From positions 62,001 through 126,000 of the forward strand of contig NZ_QZWF01000008.1 of NCBI RefSeq assembly GCF_004187715.1: DNA of 64,000 bases, in the 5' to 3' direction. A program made the position numbers and the translations under genes. How positions within the stretch are numbered: position 1 is the stretch's first letter; each line of letters starts with the position of its first letter. The notes beneath the pieces were generated by a model. That model searched no databases and had not been told where the DNA came from. It worked only from the letters and a program-made list of their open reading frames with translations. Source of the stretch: Streptomyces sp. F001 (lineage in GTDB: Bacteria; Actinomycetota; Actinomycetes; Streptomycetales; Streptomycetaceae). This document shows positions 40,518-49,232 of this stretch, in pieces.

Positions 40518-41508
40518 CATGTCCTGCTCCCGTTTCAGCCCCAGCACCTCCACCGCCGCGAACGTCTCCCCCGGCGGGCGGTCCGCGTAGTGGGGCGTGA
40601 GCAGCGCGTCGAGTTCGTCGTACGTGAAGGTGTCCTGCTTGCTGTCGAACTGCGCCTGCACCCGCGGCCGTTCGACGACGGCCACCATGCCGCCGTGCAC
40701 GACGAGCAGCTGCCCGTTGATCCGCGCGGCGGCCGGCGAGGCCAGATAGCCGACGAGGGGGGCGACATGCTCGGGGGCGAGCGGGTCGAGGCCGTCGGCG
40801 CCCGCCGGCTGGAACACGTCCTCGGTCATCCGGGTGCGGGCGCGCGGGCAGATGGCGTTGGCCGTCACGCCGTACTTGGCGAGCGCGAGGGCCGTGGAGG
40901 TGGTCAGGCCGACGATCCCGCCCTTGGCCGCCGCGTAGTTGGGCTGTCCCGCGGAACCGGCCAGGAACGCCTCCGAGGAGGTGTTCACGATCCGCCCGAA
41001 CACCGGCCCGCCGCGCCCGTCTCCCACCACCACCCTTCCAAGGAAGCGCTTCGCGCCCTTCTTGATTCGCCTTGTACCGCTCGCGCCAGTGCGCGGCGGC
41101 GAAACGGGTGGTGTTGAAGTGGCCCTTGAGGTGGACCCGGATCACCGAGTCCCACTCGTCCTCCGCCATGGAGAAGACCATGCGGTCGCGCAGGATGCCC
41201 GCGTTGTTGACCAGGACGTCCAGCTTTCCGAACGTCTCGATCGCCGACTGGACGAGCTCACGCGCCTGTTGAAAGTCGGCGACGTCACCGGTGTGGGCGA
41301 CGGCCGTGCCGCCCGCGGCGCGGATCTCGGCGACGGTGTCCTCGGCGGGCCCGGCGGACGCCTCGCCGGTGCCGTCCCGGCCGGGCTGCCCGTGGTCGTT
41401 GACGACGACGGCGGCGCCGAGCCGGGCGAGTTCCAGCGCCTCGGCCCGGCCGAGCCCGCGTCCGGCGCCGGTGACGATCGCGGACAGTCCTTCGAGTGGC
41501 AGTGACAT
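40497..41508 (-). pseudogene. SDR (3R)-hydroxyacyl-CoA dehydrogenase-like, single-base frameshift
   Basis: Classical SDR: TGAGRGLGRAEAL cofactor loop, NNAGILRDRM (the motif of peroxisomal multifunctional enzyme type 2 dehydrogenases) and catalytic IVNTSSEA...NYAAAKGG. The N-terminal 140 residues and the rest are in different frames. Removing one T in GCGAATCAAG near 41065 joins RYKAN to KKGAKRFLGRVVVGDG and yields 336 residues. It is the third gene of an operon with a MaoC hydratase and an alcohol dehydrogenase; together they would carry out hydration and oxidation steps of beta-oxidation. CCAAGGAG lies before the ATG. Confidence 0.85.
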
Positions 41509-41557
41509 AAGACTCCTTGGACCCCTTCGGCTCAGACCCCTTCGGCTCGGATTCGGC

Positions 41558-42634
41558 TCAGATCTCGATGCAGGTCCGCAGTGCGGTGCCGGTGCGCATC
41601 TGGTCGAGGGCCTCGTTGATCTCGGTGAGCGGCACCCGGTGGGTGATCAGTCCGGCCAGGTCGATGCGGCCGGCGCGCCACAGGGCGATGGTCCGCTCGT
41701 AGGAGCGCAGGACGTCTCCGCCTCCGTACATCGAGGGCAGGATCCGCTTCTCGTCGAAGAACAGCTCGAACATGTTGAGCTGGAGGAAGTCGTCCATGGC
41801 TCCGGCGCCGACGACGACGAGGGTGCCGCCGCGCCGGGTGTTCTCGTACGCGGTGCGTGCGGTGGCGGACTTGCCGACGACCTCGAAGACGTAGTCGAAG
41901 CCCTCGCCGCCGGTGACCTGCTGCTTGGCGTCGGGCAGCTCGTCCGGCGACACCGCCTTGGTGGCACCGAACGTGAGCGCGGCCTCCCGCCGTACGGCGA
42001 TCGGGTCCACCGCGACGATCTCGGCGGCGCCCCGCAGCCGCGCGCCCTGGATCGCGGAGATGCCGACGCCGCCGCAGCCGATGACGGCGACCGACGCACC
42101 CGCCTCCACACCGGCCGTGTTGAGGGCGGCGCCCAGCCCTGTGGTCACCCCGCAGCCGATGAGGGCGGCGATGTCGAAGGGCACGTCGTCGGGGATGGGC
42201 ACCGCGCAGCCGGCGTCGACCACGACCTCCTCGGCGAAGGTGCCGGTGCCCGCGAAGCCGAAGAGGTCCCCGCCGGGACGCTTGTAGTTGGGGGTGCCCG
42301 CGTTCATGAACCCGGCCAGGCACAGTTCGGTCTGACCGCGGCGGCAGGCGGGACAGGCGCCGCAGGCAGGCAGCCAGCAGACGACGACCCGGTCGCCGAC
42401 GCTCAGGCCGCGCACGCCTTCGCCGACCTCGAGGATCTCCCCCGCCCCTTCGTGCCCCGGCACGAACGGCGCCGGCTGCGGCAGTACGCCGTTCATCGCC
42501 GACAGGTCCGAGTGGCACAGCCCGGTCGCCCGCACCCGGATGCGCACCTTGCCGGGGCCGAACCCCACCGCCTCGACGTCGTCGAGGACCTCCAGCTTGT
42601 CCTGACCTATCTCGTGCAGTACGGCTGCGCGCAT
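41558..42634 (-). CDS. zinc-dependent alcohol dehydrogenase (MDR superfamily)
   Basis: A 358-residue enzyme. The catalytic zinc ligands are Cys in GLCHSDL, His/Glu in GHEGAG and Cys in IGCGVTTG. The structural zinc loop is CGACPACRRGQTELC. The NAD-binding Rossmann loop is VIGCGGVGISAIQGA. It belongs to the class III-like group used in actinobacterial lipid and steroid breakdown. It lies between MaoC and SDR genes with 38- and 49-base gaps on one strand, so it forms an operon with them. Confidence 0.94.
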   Translation of the reverse strand: MRAAVLHEIGQDKLEVLDDVEAVGFGPGKVRIRVRATGLCHSDLSAMNGVLPQPAPFVPGHEGAGEILEVGEGVRGLSVGDRVVVCWLPACGACPACRRGQTELCLAGFMNAGTPNYKRPGGDLFGFAGTGTFAEEVVVDAGCAVPIPDDVPFDIAALIGCGVTTGLGAALNTAGVEAGASVAVIGCGGVGISAIQGARLRGAAEIVAVDPIAVRREAALTFGATKAVSPDELPDAKQQVTGGEGFDYVFEVVGKSATARTAYENTRRGGTLVVVGAGAMDDFLQLNMFELFFDEKRILPSMYGGGDVLRSYERTIALWRAGRIDLAGLITHRVPLTEINEALDQMRTGTALRTCIEI

Positions 42635-42672
42635 GGTGCGGCTCCCCTCAGGAGTGCTTCACGAAGAGTGCT

Positions 42673-43533
42673 TCACAAGTGCTCGACGATGGTGTCGGCA
42701 AGGACGGGCACGTCACCCCGCTCAACCGCGCTGACGGCCACCCGGACCGCTGCCGCCTCCTGCCGCCACATACGGATGCGCAGCGTCTCGCCGGGATACA
42801 CCACCCCGGCGAACCGCGTGGTGTACGAGCGCACCCGGGTCACATCACCGCCGAGCAGCGTGTCGACGACCGTCTTGAGCGTCATGCCGTAGGTGCACAG
42901 CCCGTGCAGGATGGGCCGCTCGAACCCGGCGACCTTGGCGAACTCGGGGTCGGCGTGCAGGGGGTTGTAGTCGCCGGAGAGGCGGTAGAGCAGGGCCTGG
43001 TCCTCACGGATCCCCCGCTCGACGGTACGGTCGGGCGCGCCGGCCGGGGGTTCGAGGCGCGCGGACGGCCCGCGGTCGCCACCCCAGCCGCCCTCTCCCC
43101 GTACGAAGATCTGCGCGTCGTTGGTCCACAACGGGCCTTCGGCGTCGGCGACTTCGGTGCGCATGACGAGGACGGCGGCCTTGCCCTTGTCGTACACGGC
43201 GGCGATACGGCCGGTGGCGGTGGCGGTGCCCTCCGCCGGGATGGGGCGGTGGACCTCCAGGGACTGGCCGCCGTGCAGAACGCGCGCCAGGTCGACCTCG
43301 ATGCCGGGCATGGACAGGCTGCTGATCACCCCGGGCGAGCCGGCTCCCGCAACGGTGGCGAAGCTGGGCAGCACATGCAGCCGGGACTCCAGGGTGTAGC
43401 GCAGCTCGTCGGGGTCGGTGGCGGGGACGCCGGCGCCGATGCCGAGGTGGTAGAGCTGGACGTCCTTCCGGTCCCAGGTGATCTCGCCGGTCCGGGGTTC
43501 GGCGGCGAGCGCCTTGGCTGCGTCGATGGGCAT
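42673..43533 (-). CDS. MaoC family (R)-specific enoyl-CoA hydratase
   Basis: A 286-residue double hot-dog hydratase 2, like the hydratase half of peroxisomal multifunctional enzyme type 2. The catalytic motif is YNPLHADPEFAKVAGFERPILHG, giving Asp and His within the usual Y-N-D-x-N-P-L-H block. The N-terminal hot-dog is non-catalytic (PVLPSFATVAG-like LPSFATVAGAGS). It would hydrate 2-enoyl-CoA to (3R)-hydroxyacyl-CoA, which the SDR could oxidise. First gene of the operon, with AGGAG 5 bases before the ATG and a KstR-like dyad at about -80. Confidence 0.93.
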   Translation of the reverse strand: MPIDAAKALAAEPRTGEITWDRKDVQLYHLGIGAGVPATDPDELRYTLESRLHVLPSFATVAGAGSPGVISSLSMPGIEVDLARVLHGGQSLEVHRPIPAEGTATATGRIAAVYDKGKAAVLVMRTEVADAEGPLWTNDAQIFVRGEGGWGGDRGPSARLEPPAGAPDRTVERGIREDQALLYRLSGDYNPLHADPEFAKVAGFERPILHGLCTYGMTLKTVVDTLLGGDVTRVRSYTTRFAGVVYPGETLRIRMWRQEAAAVRVAVSAVERGDVPVLADTIVEHL

Positions 43534-43609
43534 GGGGCTCCTGTCGTCTCCAAGACCCCGGTACGGCCGTCCGCACCGTCGGCCGCACCGAGGTCGTCAC
43601 GGGCCGTTC

Positions 43610-43623
43610 TAGAACGCGTTCCA
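43610..43623 (-). promoter_or_regulatory. KstR-like operator upstream of the MaoC operon
   Basis: TAGAACGCGTTCCA fits the mycobacterial KstR consensus TNNAACNNGTTNNA at every fixed position. It lies 77 bases upstream of the MaoC start, in the only space where a promoter for the MaoC/ADH/SDR operon could be. KstR represses sterol and lipid catabolic genes. The match may arise by chance in short sequence, but the gene content agrees. Confidence 0.5.
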
Positions 43624-43681
43624 GTCCGGCGCCCCCTGTATAGCCGAGCCCACCACACTTGTGAAGGCTCCTGACACTGCG

Positions 43682-45137
43682 TCAGCTCTGTGCGCCGACG
43701 GAGTCACCCCGGCGCGGCAACCACACCGCCATCATCACCGCCCCCGCCCAGCCACCCCCGCACTCACCCGGAACGCAACGCATACCCCTCCGTCAGCGCC
43801 GCAGGCCCCCCGCCGCCCTCCGTCCGTGCCGCCGCGATCGTCGACATCACCGCGAGACCCAGCGAACCGCCCATCGTGCGGGAGGTGTTGATCAGCCCGG
43901 AGACCAGTCCGGCCTCCCCCGCGGGCGCTCCCGACGTGGCCAGGGCGGCCAGCGGGGTGGCCGCGAGCCCGGCGCCGAGCATCATCAGGACCCCCGGGAT
44001 CATGATCGCCGTCAGGTACGCCCCCTCCGCACCGATCGTCGACTGCCACCCGAACCCGACCGCGGCCACCACCGTCCCCAGCACGGCCACGTTCCGCTCC
44101 CCCGCTCTCCGCATCAGACGCGGCGCGAGTTTGGAGCCGGCGACCACGGCCAGCGAGCTCGGAACCAGGGCCAGCCCGGCTTCGAGCGGCGTGTAGCCGA
44201 GCACGTTCTGTGCATACAGGGTCATGAAGTACCACATACAGAACATGGCCGCGCCGCTGAGGAACATGGCCACGTTCGCCGACGACACCGCCCGCCGGCC
44301 GAGCAGTCCGAGCGGCATGAGCGGCGCGGCCGTACGCGCCTCGACCAGCAGGAACAGCCCGACCAGAGCAAGCCCCGCAACCAGCGGCACCAGGGTCGCC
44401 GCCGCCGTCCACCCCGAGGCCTCGGTCTGCGAGATCCCGTACGCCAGCGCGCCCAGCCCGGCGGTCACCAGCAGTGCGCCCGGCAGGTCCAGCCGACGCC
44501 CGTCCCCAGCGCGGCTCTCCGGGAGCCACCGCAGGGCACCGAACAGGACGACCGCGCCGATCGGCACGTTGATCAGCAGCACCCACCGCCACGACAGTCC
44601 GTCGACCAGCAGCCCGCCGACGAGGCCGCCCGCGGCTCCGCCGCCCGCGCCGACCGCCGTCCAGGTCGCGATGGCCCGCGCCCGGGCAGCACCCTCCGGA
44701 ACGGCGGCCGTGAGGATCGTCAGCGTCGAGGGCGCCAGCACCGCGGCACCGAGTCCCTGTACGGCCCGGGCGGCCAGCAGTTCCCAGCCCTCCCGGGCCA
44801 GTCCGCCGGCCAGCGAGGCCAGTGTGAACAGGGCGAGCCCGACCAGGAACATCCGCTTGCGCCCGTACAGGTCCCCGGCCCGCCCGCCGAGCAGCATGAA
44901 CCCGGCGAAGGCGATCGCGTACGCGTTCACCACCCACTGCAGTCCGGAGCCGCTCAGCCCCAGATCGGCCCGCATCGACGGCAGCGCCACGTTCACGACG
45001 GACACGTCGAGCACGACCAGGAACTGTCCGGCGCACGCCAGCGCCACCACCAGCCAGGTGGGCTGCGCGGCGCGGCGGGATGTGCGGGTGGGAACCTCAG
45101 CAGCTCCAAGCATGGATGTCATGCTCTCAACCGCCAC
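43682..45137 (-). pseudogene. DHA2 family MFS exporter with two single-base deletions near the 3' end
   Basis: A 14-helix drug exporter of the EmrB/QacA group: VVLDVSVVNVALPSM in helix 1, GGRAGDLYGRKRMFL as motif A, and LINVPIGAV. As read, the frame ends early (YALRSG, stop at 43764) after 457 residues. Restoring one G gives YALAFRVSAGV and a second base gives AGAVMMAVWLPRRG, which completes the last helix and a 485-residue protein ending at 43682. Loss of only the last helix might be tolerated. Divergent from another DHA2 exporter. Confidence 0.85.
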
Positions 45138-45158
45138 ACGCTTCTGGCATCGGGATTT

Positions 45159-45180
45159 CGACCTAGGCCAGACCTAGGGC
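45159..45180. promoter_or_regulatory. paired CCTAGG sites between divergent exporters
   Basis: GACCTAGG occurs twice in 11-base steps (CCTAGG at 45162-45167 and 45173-45178). The pair lies about 25-40 bases upstream of the DHA2 start at 45137. Each CCTAGG is itself a palindrome. It could be an operator for one or both exporters; the regulator is not evident. Confidence 0.4.
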
Positions 45181-45298
45181 CTGTCCTCGAAGAATCCCCG
45201 AGAGGGGCCTGCGCCTGCACCCCAAGAGAAGGTCAAGAATTCGTTAGTGAGCCAAAGCATCGGAATAGTTGCTCAGGCGCACCGAGTTCAAGCTACAC

Positions 45299-47044
45299 AT
45301 GACACGCACGACGAACGAGCAGCCCACCGGAAGAACGGCCAAGGGGGCCGTGGTCCCCGTACTCGCCTTCGCGGGCATCGTGGTCGCGGTGATGCAGACC
45401 CTGCTCGTCCCGGTCATCAAGGATCTGCCGCAGCTGCTGGACACCGAGCCCAGCAACGCCACCTGGGTCCTGACCTCGACGCTTCTCTCCGGAGCGGTGG
45501 CCACGCCGATCATGGGCCGGCTCGGTGACCTGTTCGGCAAGCGGCGGATGCTGATCCTGAGCCTCGCCGTCATGGTGGTCGGCGCGCTGGTCAGCGCCGT
45601 CACCAGCGCACTGCTCCCCATGATCGTCGGCCGTACGCTCCAGGGCTTCGCGATGGGCGCCATCCCGCTCGGCATCGGCCTGATGCGCGACATGCTGCCC
45701 CGCGAGAGGCTCGGCTCGGCGATGGCGCTGATGAGCTCCTCGATCGGCGTCGGCGGCGGACTCGCGCTGCCCGCGGCGGCCCTGGTCGCCCAGCACGCCG
45801 ACTGGCACGCCCTCTTCTACGGCGCCGCGGGCCTCGGTGTCCTCTCGATCGTCCTGGCCCTCCTCCTCGTACCGGAGTCCCCGATGCGTGCCGAGGGCTC
45901 CTTCGACCTGCCGGGCGCGCTGGGTCTCTCCCTCGGTCTGGTCCTCTTCCTGCTCCCCATCACCAAGGGCAGCGACTGGGGCTGGACATCCGGCACCACG
46001 CTGGGCCTGTTCGGCGCGTCGGTCGTCGTACTGCTCCTGTGGGGCGTCTACGAGCTGCGCACCGCGGCCCCCCTCGTGGACCTGCGCACCACCGCCCGTC
46101 CCGCGGTGCTGTTCACCAACCTCGCCTCGATCATGGTCGGCGTCTCCTTCTACGTCGTCTCCCTCGTCCTGCCCCAGCTCCTCCAGCTCCCCACCAGCAC
46201 CGGCTACGGCCTCGGCCAGTCGATGGTCGTCGCGGGCCTGCTGGTCGCCCCGCTGGGCCTGACGATGATGTTCACGGCCCCCGTCTACGCCCGCCTGTCG
46301 GCGAAGTACGGCACCAAGGTCACGCTGATCATCGGCCTGCTGATCATCGCGATCGGCTACGGCGCCGGACTCGGCCTGATGAGCGCCGCCTGGCAGGCTC
46401 TGGTCATCGCGGTCGTCCTGGGCGCCGGCATCGGCCTCGCCTACTCCTCCCTGCCCGCGCTGATCGTCGGCGCGGTCCCGGCCTCGGAGACGGGCGCGGC
46501 CAACGGCCTCAACACGCTGATGCGCTCCATCGGTACATCGACGTCGAGCGCCGTGATCGGCATGGTGCTCGCCAACACCGCGAACAACGTGAACGGCGTC
46601 GCCGTCCCGACCATGCACGGCTTCCGCGTCTCCTTCCTGATCGCGACCGGCGCCGTGGCCGTCGGCCTGCTGTTCGCCCTCTTCCTGCCGAAGCAGCGCC
46701 AGGCCGCGGGACCGCAGTTGCGCGCGAGCAGCGAGGAGGACGCCAACCTGGCCCGCGCGGAAGAGGTCCTGCGCGCCTTCCACGGCCGCGTCCTCGACGC
46801 CGAGGGCACCCCGGTCGCCCGCGCGAAGGTGACACTGATCGACCGCCGGGGGCGGCAGGCGGGCGCGACGCTGTCCGCCGAGGATGGCAGTTACGCCCTC
46901 GCAGTCCCGGCCCAGGGCGCGTACGTCCTGGCGGCGAAGGCCACGGGCCACGGCCCGCTCGCCTCGTCCGCGACCCACGCGGGCGACGACCGCGCGGTCG
47001 ATGTGGACCTTTCACTGCCGGGTGAGGCGGTCTCCGCACTCTGA
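45299..47044 (+). CDS. DHA2 MFS transporter fused to a carboxypeptidase-regulatory-like domain
   Basis: A 581-residue protein. Residues 1-480 are a 14-helix DHA2 exporter (GRLGDLFGKRRMLIL motif A; helix 14 ends ALFLPKQRQ). Residues 495-575 are a soluble beta-sandwich of the CarboxypepD_reg type (FHGRVLDAEGTPVARAKVTL, DRRGRQAGATLSAEDGSYAL, YVLAAKATGHGP). Both ends of a 14-helix MFS are cytoplasmic, so this domain would face the cytoplasm, an odd place for a fold usually found outside. Start ATG at 45299; an in-frame start at 45269 is less likely. Confidence 0.9.
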   Translation: MTRTTNEQPTGRTAKGAVVPVLAFAGIVVAVMQTLLVPVIKDLPQLLDTEPSNATWVLTSTLLSGAVATPIMGRLGDLFGKRRMLILSLAVMVVGALVSAVTSALLPMIVGRTLQGFAMGAIPLGIGLMRDMLPRERLGSAMALMSSSIGVGGGLALPAAALVAQHADWHALFYGAAGLGVLSIVLALLLVPESPMRAEGSFDLPGALGLSLGLVLFLLPITKGSDWGWTSGTTLGLFGASVVVLLLWGVYELRTAAPLVDLRTTARPAVLFTNLASIMVGVSFYVVSLVLPQLLQLPTSTGYGLGQSMVVAGLLVAPLGLTMMFTAPVYARLSAKYGTKVTLIIGLLIIAIGYGAGLGLMSAAWQALVIAVVLGAGIGLAYSSLPALIVGAVPASETGAANGLNTLMRSIGTSTSSAVIGMVLANTANNVNGVAVPTMHGFRVSFLIATGAVAVGLLFALFLPKQRQAAGPQLRASSEEDANLARAEEVLRAFHGRVLDAEGTPVARAKVTLIDRRGRQAGATLSAEDGSYALAVPAQGAYVLAAKATGHGPLASSATHAGDDRAVDVDLSLPGEAVSAL

Positions 47045-47197
47045 GCAATCCGAGGAGATCTCTTCCCTTCGAATCCACCTGGCGTTCACGGCCAGAAGGG
47101 TTTCCCCCTGCACCATCCATCTCTGCGATCTCCGTGTGACCGGAGATCAGCGGCACGCGCCTGACGGGGGTTCAGGAGCGGGAGGGGCGGGGGCGGG

Positions 47198-48181
47198 ATG
47201 ATCGGGACGCTGTTCCGGAGCGAGGACGTGCCCGCGGAGGACAGGTTCGACCTCTGGCGAGAGCGCATCGGCCGAACCGTCGCACCCGCCGACCTCACCA
47301 GTGACTACGCCGCCGACTACTGGGCGGAGCAGCGGCTGTTACAGCTGGGGCCGGTGACCGTGTGGCCGACGTCGTTCCTGCCGTCGCGGTTCCGCCGGAG
47401 CGCGAAAATGGTGCGGCAGTCCGACCCCGAGCTGTACCACCTGAGGCTGGTGCTCGACGGAGGGCTGGCCGTCGACCACGACGGACGGTACGACACATAC
47501 GGCCCCGGTGACCTGTACCTGGCCGACAGCTCACGGCCGGGTGACGTGCAGTCGTACAGCGACGGCGAACGCCGTGCCTGCACGGGGGTCGGCGTGGAGG
47601 TCCCCAAGGCACTGATGCATGTGCCACCGCACCGGGAGCTGTTGGGCAGACGGCTGTCGGGGCGGGAGGGAATCGGCGCTCTGCTGACGGACTTCCTCAC
47701 CGGCCTGGACCGGCAGGCCGACACCCTGCGGCCGTCCGACGCACCGCGCCTGGGGACGGTCCTCCTCGACCTGCTGTCGGCCTGGATCGCCAACGTGCTG
47801 GAGACGGAGGACGCCCTGCCGCCGGAGACCCGGCAGGGCGTCCTGACCACTCGCATACAGGCGTTCATCCAGCAGAACCTGCACGACCCGAATCTGACAC
47901 CGCCCGTCATCGCCGCCGCGCACCACATCTCGCTCAGCTACCTGCACCGCCTCTTCCAGGAGGCGGCGCAGGGGGAGACAGTCGCTGCCTGCGTCCGCCG
48001 ACGCCGACTGGAGGGCGCCCGTCGCGACTTGGCGGACCCGGCCCTGCGCACCGCGCCGATCCACACCATCGCCACCCGGTGGGGCCTGCCGCGCGCCTCC
48101 GACTTCACCCGCGCCTTCCGCGCCGCGTACGGGATGTCACCCAAGGAGTACCGGCTTCAGGCGCTCGCAGTGCGGGAGTAG
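47198..48181 (+). CDS. AraC family transcriptional regulator
   Basis: A 327-residue regulator. The N-terminal 180 residues are the AraC-binding-like domain of the NphR/XylS group (DRFDLWRERIGR, YHLRLVLDGGLAVDHDGR, YGPGDLYLADSSRPGDV). The C-terminal HTH18 domain holds IAAAHHISLSYLHRLFQE and the closing YGMSPKEYRLQAL. It lies just upstream of the lectin/sialidase pair on the same strand, so it may respond to a glycan-related signal. GGAGGGGCGGG lies before the ATG. Confidence 0.92.
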   Translation: MIGTLFRSEDVPAEDRFDLWRERIGRTVAPADLTSDYAADYWAEQRLLQLGPVTVWPTSFLPSRFRRSAKMVRQSDPELYHLRLVLDGGLAVDHDGRYDTYGPGDLYLADSSRPGDVQSYSDGERRACTGVGVEVPKALMHVPPHRELLGRRLSGREGIGALLTDFLTGLDRQADTLRPSDAPRLGTVLLDLLSAWIANVLETEDALPPETRQGVLTTRIQAFIQQNLHDPNLTPPVIAAAHHISLSYLHRLFQEAAQGETVAACVRRRRLEGARRDLADPALRTAPIHTIATRWGLPRASDFTRAFRAAYGMSPKEYRLQALAVRE

Positions 48182-48299
48182 ATCCACAGCCAAGTCTCAG
48201 TGGGCCCACCGCTAACGACTTCCCCAGGAGCCGCATCGCATCCTGATCAAGTCGCTGCAGAACGGTCCAACGACGGAAACAGAGAGGTTGCTCGATGTC

Positions 48300-49232
48300 A
48301 TGCATATGAAAAACCTGACCCGCGTCTTCGCGGCCGCCCTCACGGCGCTGTGCGCAGTCGCCGCCACAGTGGTGTGGTCACTGGCCTCCTCCACTCCGGC
48401 ACACGCGGAGGACGACTGGAGAAACCTCCGCAACCTCAACGCGGGAAGATGCCTGGCCGTGCCCAACTCCAGTACGGCGAACGGCACGGGCCTGGTCCAG
48501 TGGACCTGTAGCGAGAACTTCGACCAGGACTGGACGTTCACCAAGGTGGCGGGCGGAAACGGAGACCGCTATCTCGTCCGCAACCGCAACAGCGGCCAGT
48601 GTCTCGCCATGCCCAACTCCAGCCTGGCCGACGGGACACAGGCCATTCAGTGGCCCTGCAACGCCGCCGGCAACGAGCAGGTCTGGGTCCACGACAGCTG
48701 GAACCGGCTGCGGAACCTGAACAGCGACAAGTGCCTGGCCGTCCCCAACTCCAGCACGGCCAACGGCCTCGGGGCCATCCAGTGGACCTGCTCGGAGAAC
48801 CTGGACCAGCGCTGGGTGTGGTCCGAGGACACCTCGACCTACGCCCGTCTCTACAACATGGGCTCCGGCCAGTGCCTGGCCAACCCCGGCTCCAGCTACA
48901 CCAACGGCATCACGATGATCCAGTGGTCGTGCAGCAACAGCGACAGCAACTACTGGGCGCTCAAGCCCGTGACCGGCGGCTACCGCGTGGTCAACAAGGT
49001 CAACGGCAAGTGCCTGGCCCTCGCGGGCGCGACCACCGTGAACGGCGCCAAGGTCATCCAGTGGCCGTGCGGCAGCGGTGACGAGCAGGTCTGGGTCCGC
49101 ATCAGCCTCGACCGACTCCAGAACAAGAACAGCGGGCTGTGTCTCGCCATACCCAGTGCCAGTCAGACCGCCGGAACGGAGGCCATTCAGTGGACCTGCT
49201 CAGAGAGCGCGAGTCAGCAATGGCTGTGGTGA
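48300..49232 (+). CDS. secreted ricin-type beta-trefoil lectin
   Basis: A 310-residue protein: Sec signal peptide (MHMKNLTRVFAAALTALCAV..., cleavage after AHA near residue 38) then six QxW-type repeats (VQWTCSENFDQDW, IQWPC, IQWTC, IQWSC, IQWPC, IQWTC), that is, two complete beta-trefoils. Each repeat has the CLAxP segment and paired cysteines likely to form disulfides. No enzyme domain is present, so it is a free lectin binding galactose- or xylose-type glycans. The start may be ATG 48300 or 48306. Its 3' end overlaps the sialidase start by 13 bases. Confidence 0.93.
   Translation: MHMKNLTRVFAAALTALCAVAATVVWSLASSTPAHAEDDWRNLRNLNAGRCLAVPNSSTANGTGLVQWTCSENFDQDWTFTKVAGGNGDRYLVRNRNSGQCLAMPNSSLADGTQAIQWPCNAAGNEQVWVHDSWNRLRNLNSDKCLAVPNSSTANGLGAIQWTCSENLDQRWVWSEDTSTYARLYNMGSGQCLANPGSSYTNGITMIQWSCSNSDSNYWALKPVTGGYRVVNKVNGKCLALAGATTVNGAKVIQWPCGSGDEQVWVRISLDRLQNKNSGLCLAIPSASQTAGTEAIQWTCSESASQQWLW

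Noticed and set aside
40497..41508. An intact 472-codon SDR fusion protein
   Set aside because: After residue 145 the longer frame is Arg-rich shadow sequence; the real C-terminal half of the SDR lies in the neighbouring frame.
48200..48209. GTGGGCCCAC palindrome as an operator of the lectin gene
   Set aside because: A 10-base GC palindrome is common by chance at this base composition and no second copy is nearby.
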